Of a DNA stretch of 64,000 bases, positions 53,277-63,364 are shown in pieces. The notes below the pieces were generated by a model that saw only the letters and a list, made by a program, of their open reading frames with translations, searched no databases and had not been told where the DNA came from. The position numbers and the translations under genes are program-made. Positions within the stretch are counted from its first letter, which is position 1. Each line of letters starts with the position of its first letter. Source of the stretch: Prochlorococcus sp. AG-670-N10 (GTDB taxonomy: Bacteria > Cyanobacteriota > Cyanobacteriia > PCC-6307 > Cyanobiaceae); NCBI GenBank assembly GCA_003209065.1, contig QCSX01000006.1, positions 1 to 64,000 on the forward strand, read 5' to 3'.

Positions 53277-55442
53277 GTGGAAGGAAAAAATACGTCGATC
53301 ACGTTTGACGGACGAGAGATACGACTAACTACAGGACTATATGCTCCTCAAGCAAACGGAGCCGTAATGATCGAATGTGGTGACACATCTTTATTAGTTA
53401 CTGCAACAAAAACAAGTAAGAAAGAAGCTGCAGACTTTCTACCTCTAATATGTGATTACGAGGAGAAATTATATGCTGCAGGAAGAATCCCTGGAGGTTT
53501 CATGAGAAGAGAAGGCAGGCCTCCTGAAAGAGCTACATTAATAGCGAGATTAATAGATAGGCCAATGAGGCCCCTCTTCCCAACATGGATGAGAGATGAG
53601 ATACAAATAGTCGCTTCTTGCCTTTCACTCGATGAAAGAGTACCTGCCGATGTACTAGCTGTAACTGGAGCCTCTGTAGCAACATTATTAGGAGATATCC
53701 CATTTTACGGACCAATGGCTGCTGTGAGAGTCGGATTATTAGGAGATGATTTCATCCTAAATCCAAGTTACAGAGAAATAGAAAAAGGCGATCTGGATAT
53801 TGTTGTTGCGGGTTCCCATGAAGGAATTGTTATGATTGAAGCTGGTGCAAACCAACTTTCAGAACAGGATACGATCGAAGCAATAGATTTCGGATACGAG
53901 GCAGTAAATGAACTTATTAAAGCTCAAGAAAATCTACTTAAGGACTTAGGAATTAAACAGGTTAAACCTTCTGAACCAGAAGTTGATAAAACTTTAGCTG
54001 CGTATTTAGAGAAAAACTGCACAAAACCGATTGATTTAGTTTTAAAGAAATTTGATCAATCTAAGGAAGAAAGAGATTCTGAATTAGATAAAATCAAAAT
54101 TGAAGTACAAAACAAAATCGATTCTCTAAAAGATGAAAATGAATTAAAGATTCTGACTTCAGAAAATGAAAAATTAATTCACTCTGACTTTAAAAAACTA
54201 ACCAAAAAGTTAATGAGGTCTCAAATCATTAATGATGGGAAAAGAGTTGATGGAAGAGATCTTGACGAAGTTAGAAAGATATCTGCATCAGCAGGAATAC
54301 TCCCTAAAAGAGTTCATGGCTCTGCCTTATTTCAAAGAGGTCTAACTCAAGTCTTATCAACTACTACACTTGGGACTCCAAGTGATGCTCAGGAGATGGA
54401 TGATTTAAACCCAAGTACTGAGAAAACCTATCTACATCACTATAATTTCCCACCTTATTCAGTTGGAGAAACTAGGCCCATGAGAACTCCAGGAAGAAGA
54501 GAGATTGGTCATGGAGCTTTAGCAGAAAGAGCAATAATTCCGGTACTCCCTGGGAAGGAAACATTCCCTTACGTTTTAAGAGTAGTTAGCGAAGTTTTAA
54601 GCTCTAATGGCTCCACCTCAATGGGTTCTGTTTGCGGAAGTACACTTTCGTTGTTAGATGCCGGGGTTCCATTGAAAGCTCCCGTAAGTGGGACTGCCAT
54701 GGGTTTAATTAAAGAAGGTAAAGAAGTCAGAATACTTACTGATATACAGGGAATTGAGGATTTTCTAGGAGATATGGATTTTAAGGTTGCTGGAACTGAA
54801 AAAGGTATAACTGCATTACAAATGGATATGAAAATTACAGGCTTACCAGTTTCTATTATTTCCGATGCAATAAAAAAAGCTCGCCCAGCTAGATTGCATA
54901 TTTTAGAAAAAATGCAAGAAGCAATTGATAAACCTCAAGAATCATTATCACCTCATGCTCCAAGACTTTTAAGCTTCAGGATTGATCCTGAGCTTATCGG
55001 AACAGTTATTGGCCCCGGGGGGAGAACTATCAAGGGTATTACGGAAAGAACTAATACCAAAATTGATATAGAAGATGGAGGAATTGTAACTATTGCCTCT
55101 CATGATGGAGCTGCTGCTGAAGAAGCTCAAAAAATAATAGAGGGCTTAACTCGAAAAGTTCATGAAGGTGAGATCTTCTCAGGAGTGGTAACTAGAATTA
55201 TTCCTATCGGAGCATTTGTAGAAATTCTTCCCGGGAAAGAAGGCATGGTTCACATTTCTCAGTTATCTGAGGCTAGAGTTGAAAGAGTTGAAGATGTAGT
55301 AAGGCAAGGAGATGAAATAACTGTCAGAGTTAGAGAAATTGATAGCAGAGGAAGAATTAATCTAACTTTGAGAGGGGTTGCTCAAAACGGAGGGATGTCT
55401 TACCCAGAACCAACCCCAACTCCAGTCGCTCCTCTTAATTAA
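53277..55442 (+). CDS. pnp: Polynucleotide phosphorylase
   Basis: Phosphorolytic 3'-5' exoribonuclease, 721 residues from GTG. Two RNase PH-like domains are visible: [29 protein letters not shown] in the first, and [31 protein letters not shown] with [17 protein letters not shown] in the second. A KH domain ([15 protein letters not shown]) and an S1 domain ([30 protein letters not shown]) follow. It acts in mRNA decay and tRNA quality control. The 190-base leader may be subject to autoregulation, as in other bacteria (inference). Confidence 0.98.
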   Translation: MEGKNTSITFDGREIRLTTGLYAPQANGAVMIECGDTSLLVTATKTSKKEAADFLPLICDYEEKLYAAGRIPGGFMRREGRPPERATLIARLIDRPMRPLFPTWMRDEIQIVASCLSLDERVPADVLAVTGASVATLLGDIPFYGPMAAVRVGLLGDDFILNPSYREIEKGDLDIVVAGSHEGIVMIEAGANQLSEQDTIEAIDFGYEAVNELIKAQENLLKDLGIKQVKPSEPEVDKTLAAYLEKNCTKPIDLVLKKFDQSKEERDSELDKIKIEVQNKIDSLKDENELKILTSENEKLIHSDFKKLTKKLMRSQIINDGKRVDGRDLDEVRKISASAGILPKRVHGSALFQRGLTQVLSTTTLGTPSDAQEMDDLNPSTEKTYLHHYNFPPYSVGETRPMRTPGRREIGHGALAERAIIPVLPGKETFPYVLRVVSEVLSSNGSTSMGSVCGSTLSLLDAGVPLKAPVSGTAMGLIKEGKEVRILTDIQGIEDFLGDMDFKVAGTEKGITALQMDMKITGLPVSIISDAIKKARPARLHILEKMQEAIDKPQESLSPHAPRLLSFRIDPELIGTVIGPGGRTIKGITERTNTKIDIEDGGIVTIASHDGAAAEEAQKIIEGLTRKVHEGEIFSGVVTRIIPIGAFVEILPGKEGMVHISQLSEARVERVEDVVRQGDEITVRVREIDSRGRINLTLRGVAQNGGMSYPEPTPTPVAPLN

Positions 55443-56347
55443 GAGATGAAAGGATAAATATCATGTTTTTTAATTATTTCTTTTATCTGAAAACATAATT
55501 TTCCATGCATTATTTTATTATTTGAGGCAATAATTATTCCTGGCTGATCAAAATTTGTTTTTTCATAACAGAGTTCCTCATTTTCTAAATTGGTAACAGC
55601 TCCGCCAGCTGTTCTTAAAATAACTTCTGGAGCGGCAAAATCCCAATCTTTTGGTGAACTTTTATCAGGCAAGCTTAAACAGATATAAATATCACTTTCA
55701 CCTCTAACTATTGAAGCGATTTTACAGCCAATGCTTCCCATAATCACAACATTCTTAAAACAAATCTTATCAATTAAATTCTTTAAGGTTGGATTACTAT
55801 GATTTTTACTTGTCACCAAAGTCATTTCATTTAGATTTTTGTTGGCAAATGAATTTAACTTTCTATTTACATGCTCTCGCCTTTCGCACCTTACATTCTC
55901 ACCATTTGATATCCATAATTCGTCTCTTTCTGGAATAAGGACAACTCCAAGAAAAGGTTTATTTTTATAATTAAGGGCAAAATGCATCGCATAATTACCT
56001 GTTCCTTGGATAAAGTCTTTTGTCCCATCAAGGGGATCAAGTATCCAAACCCACTCTGAGTCAATATCGCAATTATTGTGATCAACCTTTGCATTTTCTT
56101 CACTTAAATATTTCCAAGAGATATTGGGATATTTACTTTGCATTCTTTTAAGAATTAAATCATTTACCTCTAAATCCGCTATTGTTATTGGATCTTTCTC
56201 ATCATCATTTTTAATAATATTAGTTTTATAGTCTGATTTCTTAAGAATTTGCGAATATTTAATCAAAATATCTGCAGCCTCCCAGCTGAAAATTCTCAGA
56301 TCATCGATAAGATTATTAATATCAACCCCTTCTGGTAAGTTAACCAC
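55439..56347 (-). CDS. cysQ: 3'(2'),5'-bisphosphate nucleotidase CysQ
   Basis: Lithium-sensitive phosphatase of the inositol monophosphatase fold that removes PAP or PAPS from sulfate assimilation; 302 residues. The metal sites are the EEN of [20 protein letters not shown], and [15 protein letters not shown] near the end. I chose the GTG at 56347 (protein begins [12 protein letters not shown]), which leaves three bases to the divergent rsmI; a GTG at 56365 would overlap rsmI by 15 bases. It overlaps the pnp stop region by four bases (convergent). Confidence 0.93.
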   Translation of the reverse strand: MVNLPEGVDINNLIDDLRIFSWEAADILIKYSQILKKSDYKTNIIKNDDEKDPITIADLEVNDLILKRMQSKYPNISWKYLSEENAKVDHNNCDIDSEWVWILDPLDGTKDFIQGTGNYAMHFALNYKNKPFLGVVLIPERDELWISNGENVRCERREHVNRKLNSFANKNLNEMTLVTSKNHSNPTLKNLIDKICFKNVVIMGSIGCKIASIVRGESDIYICLSLPDKSSPKDWDFAAPEVILRTAGGAVTNLENEELCYEKTNFDQPGIIIASNNKIMHGKLCFQIKEIIKKHDIYPFIS

Positions 56348-56350
56348 GTA

Positions 56351-57214
56351 ATGAATAATAAACACTCATTATCGCATAGAAATCAAGAACCAGAAAATGG
56401 TGTTTTGTATTTAGTGGGAACACCCATTGGTAATTTAAACGATCTCTCCTCACGAGCTATAAATATTCTAAAAAATGTTTTTTTAATTGCCTGTGAAGAT
56501 ACAAGGCAAACAAAAAAGATCATGAATAAATTTGAAATCAAAAATAATCTTATTAGCTTCAATAAGAATAATTCTTTTAAAAAAATTCCTTCTTTAATAA
56601 ATGATCTGATTGCAGGAAAATCTATTGCTTTAGTCAGTGATGCTGGGATGCCAAGTATTTGTGACCCTGGAGAAGATTTAGTTTGTAAAGCAAGATCCTT
56701 AGGGGTAGATATTATATGCATTCCGGGTCCTTGCGCAGCAATAGCTGCCCTTGTTTCGAGTGGAATGCCATCATCAAAATTCATCTTTGAAGGTTTTCTT
56801 CCCAAAAAACAAAGTGATAGAAAAAGAATTCTTTTAGAAATTAGTAATAACGAAAAGACAACAATATTATTCGAATCGCCTCAAAGACTTAATAAACTTT
56901 TGAGAGAATTAAAAGAGTTTTGCGGAGGGGAAAGAGAGATTCAAGTTTCAAGAGAATTAACGAAGAAATTTGAAGAGCATATAGGAAAAAATATAAATAT
57001 GGTATTAGAGTTTTTTGAAGGGAAAACAATTATCGGAGAAATAACTATTGTTATAAAAGGCATTAATAAAACAAAAAATCTAGACTTTGATGAATCACTA
57101 TTAAAAAAAGAACTTCATGCATTAATTGAAGCAGGCCTAAGTTTACCAGCAGCGTCAAAATACCTAGCAAAAAAAGAAAATCTTGCCCGAAGAATAATCT
57201 ATAATTTATATTAA
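56351..57214 (+). CDS. rsmI: 16S rRNA (cytidine-2'-O)-methyltransferase RsmI
   Basis: Methylates the 2'-hydroxyl of C1402 (E. coli numbering) in the ribosomal decoding centre; 287 residues of the tetrapyrrole methyltransferase fold. It shows LYLVGTPIGNLNDLSSRAINIL, LIACEDTRQTKKIM, ALVSDAGMPSICDPGEDLV, IPGPCAAIAALVSSG and FEGFLPKKQSDRK. Divergent from cysQ. Length and motifs are standard. Confidence 0.96.
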   Translation: MNNKHSLSHRNQEPENGVLYLVGTPIGNLNDLSSRAINILKNVFLIACEDTRQTKKIMNKFEIKNNLISFNKNNSFKKIPSLINDLIAGKSIALVSDAGMPSICDPGEDLVCKARSLGVDIICIPGPCAAIAALVSSGMPSSKFIFEGFLPKKQSDRKRILLEISNNEKTTILFESPQRLNKLLRELKEFCGGEREIQVSRELTKKFEEHIGKNINMVLEFFEGKTIIGEITIVIKGINKTKNLDFDESLLKKELHALIEAGLSLPAASKYLAKKENLARRIIYNLY

Positions 57215-57241
57215 ATTATAAGAATAAAGAATTATGATCAC

Positions 57242-57466
57242 ATGCCTTATTTAGTAAAAAAAGTATTTTTTGTAATTACTTTCAATTCTTGCCTTTTTAT
57301 TATCTTAATAACAGGAATTCAGAATAGTAGCAATAGAAGCAAGGTTGATTTATTAATAGATAAAACAGTATCCTTGCCTATTGGATTCATAACTGGGACA
57401 AGTTTTATAAGTGGATCCCTTTTTGGAAATCTGATTACACTTAATTTTCATAAGAAAAAGGAGTAA
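57242..57466 (+). CDS. Small membrane protein, 74 residues
   Basis: A basic start, then two hydrophobic segments (VFFVITFNSCLFIILITGI and LPIGFITGTSFISGSLFGNLITL) and a KKKE tail. This two-helix layout is like short LapA-type proteins, but the resemblance is loose. It lies 27 bases after rsmI on the same strand and is convergent with the HTH gene. Confidence 0.55.
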   Translation: MPYLVKKVFFVITFNSCLFIILITGIQNSSNRSKVDLLIDKTVSLPIGFITGTSFISGSLFGNLITLNFHKKKE

Positions 57467-57474
57467 GAATTTAT

Positions 57475-58161
57475 TTATAAAGCTATTAATTTATCAGAAG
57501 TAACTATTCTTGAAATACCTCTAGATATCAAAAGTGGGGCAACAATTCTGAAAACATCAGTATTCGGGACTTTAATGACTTTTTGTTCTTTTGTACAAAA
57601 GCGTTTTGCAATTCTCAAATCGTAAAATATTTCTATTGTATTTCTAACCAATTCCTCTTTGGAAAGGAATTGCCATGCGGGATAATCGTTAAGAAGTTTA
57701 GTTTGCAATTCAATTTTATTATCGACAATCATGAAAACAACTTTTGGGAAATCTGCATCTAAAATAGAAATTGATGATAAGTCCTTTTGGGTAATATTAT
57801 CAATTTCATAATCTAGAGGAGCAACCTCCACAAAGTCATTTAGAACAAACTCAGAATCTTCTTCTATAACGTTTGAGTTATCAACTTCTTTATAAGTAAT
57901 ATTTGTTTTTACGAATTTATTATCCAGTAGATTTTCATTCTCGATTGAAGATGATTTTTCTTGATTAACAGATAATACTTTGGAGGTTTTACTTTTCTCT
58001 ATCAAACTTTGATAGGTTTCCCCTCCTAGATTTTTTTTTAAATATCTAGATATTGTTAATTTAGTAGAATTAAATTCTTCTACTAAATCATTGATATTCT
58101 TTCCATTAATAAAGGCTTCTGTTAATTGTTCCTTTTGTTTATCTGAAAGCCTTTTAGCCAA
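57475..58161 (-). CDS. Helix-turn-helix domain protein
   Basis: A 228-residue protein. The N-terminus (SDKQKEQLTEAFINGKNINDLVEEFNSTKLTISRYLKKNLG) has the form of a resolvase/transposase-like helix-turn-helix. A linker rich in Ser/Glu/Asn (about 60-120) follows, then a conserved C-terminal domain (FPKVVFMIVDNKIELQTKLLNDYPAWQFLSKEELVRNTIEIFYDLRIAKRFC). I recognise it as a conserved picocyanobacterial protein of unknown function, perhaps a DNA-binding regulator. It stands next to the tRNA-Arg island boundary. Confidence 0.7.
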   Translation of the reverse strand: MAKRLSDKQKEQLTEAFINGKNINDLVEEFNSTKLTISRYLKKNLGGETYQSLIEKSKTSKVLSVNQEKSSSIENENLLDNKFVKTNITYKEVDNSNVIEEDSEFVLNDFVEVAPLDYEIDNITQKDLSSISILDADFPKVVFMIVDNKIELQTKLLNDYPAWQFLSKEELVRNTIEIFYDLRIAKRFCTKEQKVIKVPNTDVFRIVAPLLISRGISRIVTSDKLIAL

Positions 58162-58630
58162 AATGAATAAATTATTTTTTAACTCTATACATTAATTTAA
58201 TAGATATTTATTTTTTCAAAAAATTCTTGTCATAATAATTGATATGTATCAAATTTTTTCTTTTATGATAGTGAGTGGAATTCAGATGCATTATTCACAC
58301 AGAATATTCTCTTTTCGTATGCTAAAGATAAATTTATTAAATTGATAATTAAAAAATATTTTAAAAGGCTTGACATCTTTATTTTATTTTATCTACTCAA
58401 AAAATAATTTAGAACAACTTTTGAAATCGTGACTAAATAAATCATTTAATTAGAATTTAATATTATTAAAAAAATTTTTGTCTTTAGTATTTAAATTTGA
58501 ATAATTACTGGTTGCAGGTGCAAGGCTGTATTAAGATAATAGGGTTATAAATTAAGTTAATTTGTTTCTGTTTTTCAAGATTTTGTTAACTGAGTGAAGA
58601 GCTGAGTAACCAAAAAAATGAGAAATATTT
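58162..58630. other. AT-rich spacer before tRNA-Arg
   Basis: About 470 bases with no convincing frame. The stretch 58505-58560 (GGTTGCAGGTGCAAGG) is locally GC-richer and may belong to a promoter or untranslated region. No hairpin terminator or repeat was recognised. Confidence 0.5.
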
Positions 58631-58704
<74 letters not shown>

Positions 58705-59255
58705 TATTAAATCAAGAAAATATGCCTTATTTAAAACTTTTCATATTGATAAGAAAAAACTTAATAAGAATAATTTTTGAATCAATATCCGAAAGGATTA
58801 CTCGTTGATAGAAGTAGAAATTTATATGCCAAAATAAAGTTAATTTGGTCAAAAGCTATGTTCTTTTCTGGATTTATCAGAAAAGGATAAATTAAGTCTA
58901 AAAATTTTTCAAAGTATATTTGTATTCTTTTTTTTTTAGTTTAAAAAATAATTAATACTGAAAAAAGTGCAGCCTTAAACGTATTATTTTTTTCCAAATG
59001 ACTTGTATTGCCTCTTCTTTAATATTTATCCTTTAACTTTTAGTAAATATCAAATATTTTGATGAGAGAATAATTTTTTTAATACTACTAGCAGGATTAA
59101 AAACATTTATGGAAAATAAAGAAAAAAAGATTGAATCAGAAATTAACTTTTTATTTAGATGAATAGAAATCACTTTTACGAAGATATATAATTAAATTTA
59201 TATTTAAATTCACAATGAAATATGCATTTTAAAAAAGTATTAATAAAAAAATATC
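58705..59255. other. Spacer between tRNA-Arg and gmd
   Basis: About 550 very AT-rich bases. Short frames only; one around 59065-59160 (reading IILFFLILLAGLKT-like hydrophobic text followed by MENKEKKIESEINFLFR) could be the tail of a lost small membrane gene, but it has no intact start. No tRNA fragment or integrase remnant was recognised. Confidence 0.4.
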
Positions 59256-60365
59256 ATGACGAATAAAAAAGCTTTAATAACTGGAGTAACGGGACAAGAT
59301 GGAAGTTATCTAGTTGAATTTCTTTTAAATAAAAACTATGAAGTACATGGAATCAAGAGGAGAAGTAGTAGCTTAAATACACAAAGGGTAGACCATCTAT
59401 ATCAAGATCCACATGAAAATAATCCGAGATTTTTTATGCATTATGGTGACCTTACTGATAGTACGAACTTAATAAGACTTATACAAGATATATCACCTGA
59501 TGAAATTTATAATTTAGGAGCTCAAAGTCATGTGGCAGTTAGTTTTGAAACTCCAGAATATACTGCTAACTGCGATGCTTTAGGCACCTTAAGAATATTA
59601 GAGGCAGTTAGAATATTAGGTCTCTCAAAAAAAACAAAAATATATCAAGCAAGCACTAGTGAATTATATGGTTTAGTTCAGGAAACACCTCAAAACGAAA
59701 AAACACCTTTCTATCCACGTAGTCCCTATGGTGTTGCAAAACTATATGCTTATTGGATTACAATTAATTATAGAGAAGCATATAAAATGTTCGCATGTAA
59801 TGGGATTCTTTTTAACCATGAAAGCCCAAGGCGAGGAGAAACTTTTATTACAAGAAAAATCACAAGGGGTCTTGCGAGAATAAATGCAGGTCTAGAAAAA
59901 CATCTTTTCTTGGGAAATTTAAATTCAAAAAGGGATTGGGGACATGCAAGAGACTATGTAGAAATGCAATGGTTAATGCTTCAACAAGAGGAACCAAAAG
60001 ATTATGTCATCTCAACTGGAAGAGCAGAAAGTATTAGAAAATTTGCTGAGATAAGTGCGTTTTATCTAGGATGGAGTGATAAAGGGAAGTCTGGAATAAT
60101 TTGGGAAGGTGATGGCTTAAATGAAGTGGGAAGAAGAGCTGACACTATGGAAATAGTAATTAAAGTTGATCCCAGATACTTTAGACCTACTGAAGTTGAA
60201 TTTCTTCTTGGTGAATCAAAAAAGGCAAATCTAGAGTTAGGTTGGACTTCAAAAACTTCGCTAGAAGAATTAATAAAAGAAATGATAGAATTTGATAAAG
60301 AAGAAGCAAGGAAAGATTCAATATTAAAAAAATCAGGTTTTCAAATAAATTTTTCTCAAGAATAA
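59256..60365 (+). CDS. gmd: GDP-mannose 4,6-dehydratase
   Basis: Converts GDP-D-mannose to GDP-4-keto-6-deoxymannose, the first step towards GDP-L-fucose and related deoxyhexoses; 369 residues. It shows the Rossmann motif [42 protein letters not shown] and the catalytic Y158-x3-K162 ([11 protein letters not shown]). Substrate-binding [19 protein letters not shown] follows. It begins the polysaccharide cluster and is followed 16 bases later by fcl. Confidence 0.97.
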   Translation: MTNKKALITGVTGQDGSYLVEFLLNKNYEVHGIKRRSSSLNTQRVDHLYQDPHENNPRFFMHYGDLTDSTNLIRLIQDISPDEIYNLGAQSHVAVSFETPEYTANCDALGTLRILEAVRILGLSKKTKIYQASTSELYGLVQETPQNEKTPFYPRSPYGVAKLYAYWITINYREAYKMFACNGILFNHESPRRGETFITRKITRGLARINAGLEKHLFLGNLNSKRDWGHARDYVEMQWLMLQQEEPKDYVISTGRAESIRKFAEISAFYLGWSDKGKSGIIWEGDGLNEVGRRADTMEIVIKVDPRYFRPTEVEFLLGESKKANLELGWTSKTSLEELIKEMIEFDKEEARKDSILKKSGFQINFSQE

Positions 60366-60381
60366 AAATTATTTTTTTTAC

Positions 60382-61380
60382 ATGACACTTATTAATAAAG
60401 AAGAGAAAATATTTATTGCTGGTGGGAGTGGCATGGTTGGAAGCGCCATAATTAGAAAATTAAATAATTTAGGATTTAAAAATTTAATTTCCCCTAATAG
60501 GTCTGAACTTGATCTGAAAGATTCAGATTTAGTATTTCATTGGTTTAAGACAAATAAACCTGATATAGTAATTTTCGCAGCCGCTAAGGTAGGTGGAATA
60601 TTTGCCAATAACACATACCCAGTTGACTTTTTATTAGATAATTTAAAGATTCAAAATAATGTTATAGAAGGAGCATGGAAAAATAAAGTAAGAAGATTAC
60701 TTTTTCTTGGTAGTAGTTGCGTTTATCCAAAGAATTCAAGTCAACCAATAAAAGAAGATGAATTGCTAACAAGTTCTCTTGAGAAAACTAATGAATGTTA
60801 TGCATTAGCTAAAATTACAGGAATTAAATTATGTCAGGCATTAAGAAAACAATATGGATTTGATGCAATATCGCTTATGCCAACGAACCTCTATGGTAAA
60901 GGTGACAACTATCATTCATCAAATAGTCATGTTCTTCCAGCATTACTTGATAGATTCCATTCACACAAAATGGAGGAAAAGGACTATATAGAATGTTGGG
61001 GATCAGGAAATCCAAGAAGAGAATTTATGCATGTTGATGATCTGGCGGATGCATCAATTTTCGCTTTAGAAAATTGGAATCCAAATAAAAACAATGCTCC
61101 CTTAGATCAATCAGGAGAGCCCTTAAATTGGCTTAATGTTGGAACAGGAATTGATTTAAGTATAAAAGAGCTTGCCGAGATGATTTCTAAAATTACCTCA
61201 TTCAAAGGTGAAATCATTTGGAACGATGATAAACCCGATGGGACATTCAGAAAACTATTGAACGTTTCAAAATTAGAAAAATTAGGTTGGAAATCAAAAA
61301 TTTCATTGGAGGAAGGACTCATAACTACCTATAAAGACTACAAAAAAGAGCTAAAAGATAATAAACTTAGAACTAAATAA
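60382..61380 (+). CDS. fcl: GDP-L-fucose synthase
   Basis: Epimerase-reductase that completes GDP-L-fucose synthesis; 332 residues. N-terminal IAGGSGMVGSAIIRKL binds NADPH. AAAKVGGIFANNTYPVDF is typical of the family. Catalytic residues appear as GSSCVYPK and Y140-x3-K144 (CYALAKITG), with NLYGKGDNYHSSNSHVLPALL as the substrate region. It works directly after Gmd, so the pair makes GDP-fucose for a surface glycan. Confidence 0.97.
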   Translation: MTLINKEEKIFIAGGSGMVGSAIIRKLNNLGFKNLISPNRSELDLKDSDLVFHWFKTNKPDIVIFAAAKVGGIFANNTYPVDFLLDNLKIQNNVIEGAWKNKVRRLLFLGSSCVYPKNSSQPIKEDELLTSSLEKTNECYALAKITGIKLCQALRKQYGFDAISLMPTNLYGKGDNYHSSNSHVLPALLDRFHSHKMEEKDYIECWGSGNPRREFMHVDDLADASIFALENWNPNKNNAPLDQSGEPLNWLNVGTGIDLSIKELAEMISKITSFKGEIIWNDDKPDGTFRKLLNVSKLEKLGWKSKISLEEGLITTYKDYKKELKDNKLRTK

Positions 61381-61909
61381 ACCTAATTTTAATTTAAAAT
61401 AATTGGTAATGAGTTAGGAGAACTATCTATAAGACTTTTTATAATCTTATTCTCTAGATAGTAAATATTCATTTTGTTATTGATAAAAAAGTAAACCTAA
61501 AACCAGACTAGATCCATTACAAATTTTTAAAAAGCATAATAAATATTACTCAAAAAATACTCGAAAAAATTAGATTTACTATTTTTTTGTATCTTGAATT
61601 AATGCATTTTAAATATTATCCTTTCATGAATAAATACTAAATTTATCAATCTAAGTAATATTAAAATTTCTACATTTTTATTAGAATTTTTCTAATGACT
61701 TTGATAATAATTTCATACAAATTTGATCATTTTTTTATAGAACTATTTAGAAAGATTGATCCCTATAAATCGATTATTCACAACTATTGATATTGATTTC
61801 ATTAAAGAAATAAGTAACTTTGATTTAAACATTAAAAAAGATTAGTTTTTTATTAATTGAGTTAATAAAATTCTTTGTAGTAATATTTTAATAATGCAGT
61901 TTAATATTA
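61381..61909. other. Spacer between fcl and manC
   Basis: About 530 bases without an intact gene. A reading at roughly 61740-61845 (LERLIPINRLFTTIDIDFIKEISNFDLNIKKD) looks like a short coding remnant but has no start. An imperfect hairpin with ACTATCTA and TAGATAGT ends at 61423-61462, a possible weak terminator for fcl. Confidence 0.35.
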
Positions 61910-63352
61910 ATGGAACAAAAAATAATTCCTATAATCTTATGCGGAGGAAAAGGTACCAGACTATGGCCACTTTCAAGACAAAGTTATCCCAAACAATTTT
62001 TAGCTCTTTACGGAGAAAATAATAAGTCACTTTTACAACAAACTCAAGAGCGAATATCTTTTTTAAGTGGAATTACTGAACCAATAATTATTTGCAATGA
62101 GGAGCATAGATTCTTAGTAGCAGAACAAATGAGAGATATAAATGTAAAACCAAAAGCAATAATACTTGAAAACGAAGGTAAAAATACTGCCCCAGCAATT
62201 GCTCTAGGTGCTATCAAAGCTTTAGAAGAAGATCAAGAAGATCCATTGTTATTAATATTATCTGCTGATCATATAATTAGAGATCTAAATATTTTTTCAA
62301 AAGTTTTACAACAAGGATGTAAGTCGGCATTAGAAAATAATTTAGTTACATTTGGAATAATTCCTAATCACCCTGAGACAGGTTATGGATATATAGAAAG
62401 TGAATTCGTTCTTGATAAAGAAAATATTAAAGGTAGTCGAATTAAAAGATTTATAGAGAAGCCAAATAAAGAATTAGCTCAAAAACTTATTAAGTCAAAG
62501 AAATTCACTTGGAATAGTGGAATGTTCGTTTTCAGAAATAGCTTAATAATTAAAGAACTTAAGAAACATGCACCCCTAGTTTTACAATATTGCGAAGAAG
62601 CAATCAATAGGAGTATTAGAGATCTTGATTTCATAAGAATTGAAGGAGATTCTTTCTCTAAATCTCCAAGTATCCCAATAGATATTGCCGTTATGGAAAA
62701 AACTAATTTAGGTTTAGTTCTCCCTTTAGATGCAGGATGGAGTGATATTGGCAATTGGGAATCCTTATGGGATAACGAAAAGAAAGATTCTTTAGGTAAC
62801 GTAATTAAAGGTAAAGTTTTTAATGAGGGGTCAAGTAATTGCTATATAAAGAGTGAAAATAGTCTTTTAGTTACTCTTGGTTTAAAAGATTTAATAATTG
62901 TTGAGACTTCTGATGCAATACTTGCTGCTAACAAAAACGAGTTAAATAAAATAAAAAACGTATTAAATAAACTTGATAAAAAAGGATATAAAGAGGTTAA
63001 TACCCACAGAAAGATATATAGACCATGGGGTTCATATACTTCTTTGATAGAGAATAAAAAGTGGCTTGTTAAAAGTATTGAAGTAAATCCAGGATCAAAA
63101 CTCTCCCTTCAACTGCATCATCATAGAACTGAGCATTGGATAGTAGTTAAAGGTACAGCAAAAGTTGAACTGGACAATAAGACTTTCGTTTTAAGCGAAA
63201 ATCAAAGTACTTTTATTCCTTTAGGTTCAAAGCATAGATTAAGTAATCCAGGTAAGATTCAGTTAACTCTAATTGAAATTCAGAGTGGGGACTATATTGG
63301 AGAGGATGATATCGTAAGGTTTAAAGATGATTACGGTAGGATAGATAATTGA
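61910..63352 (+). CDS. manC: Mannose-1-phosphate guanylyltransferase / mannose-6-phosphate isomerase
   Basis: Bifunctional type II enzyme, 480 residues, that supplies GDP-mannose to Gmd. The nucleotidyltransferase domain has PIILCGGKGTRLWPLSRQSYPKQFL (G12-P20 and the PKQ lysine), SADHII and FIEKPNKELA. The C-terminal cupin isomerase domain has RPWGSYTSL, GSKLSLQLHHHRTEHWIVVKGTAKV and FIPLGSKHRLSNPG. Its presence after gmd-fcl completes a route from mannose-6-phosphate to GDP-fucose. Confidence 0.97.
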   Translation: MEQKIIPIILCGGKGTRLWPLSRQSYPKQFLALYGENNKSLLQQTQERISFLSGITEPIIICNEEHRFLVAEQMRDINVKPKAIILENEGKNTAPAIALGAIKALEEDQEDPLLLILSADHIIRDLNIFSKVLQQGCKSALENNLVTFGIIPNHPETGYGYIESEFVLDKENIKGSRIKRFIEKPNKELAQKLIKSKKFTWNSGMFVFRNSLIIKELKKHAPLVLQYCEEAINRSIRDLDFIRIEGDSFSKSPSIPIDIAVMEKTNLGLVLPLDAGWSDIGNWESLWDNEKKDSLGNVIKGKVFNEGSSNCYIKSENSLLVTLGLKDLIIVETSDAILAANKNELNKIKNVLNKLDKKGYKEVNTHRKIYRPWGSYTSLIENKKWLVKSIEVNPGSKLSLQLHHHRTEHWIVVKGTAKVELDNKTFVLSENQSTFIPLGSKHRLSNPGKIQLTLIEIQSGDYIGEDDIVRFKDDYGRIDN

Positions 63353-63364
63353 GTTAAGACTTTC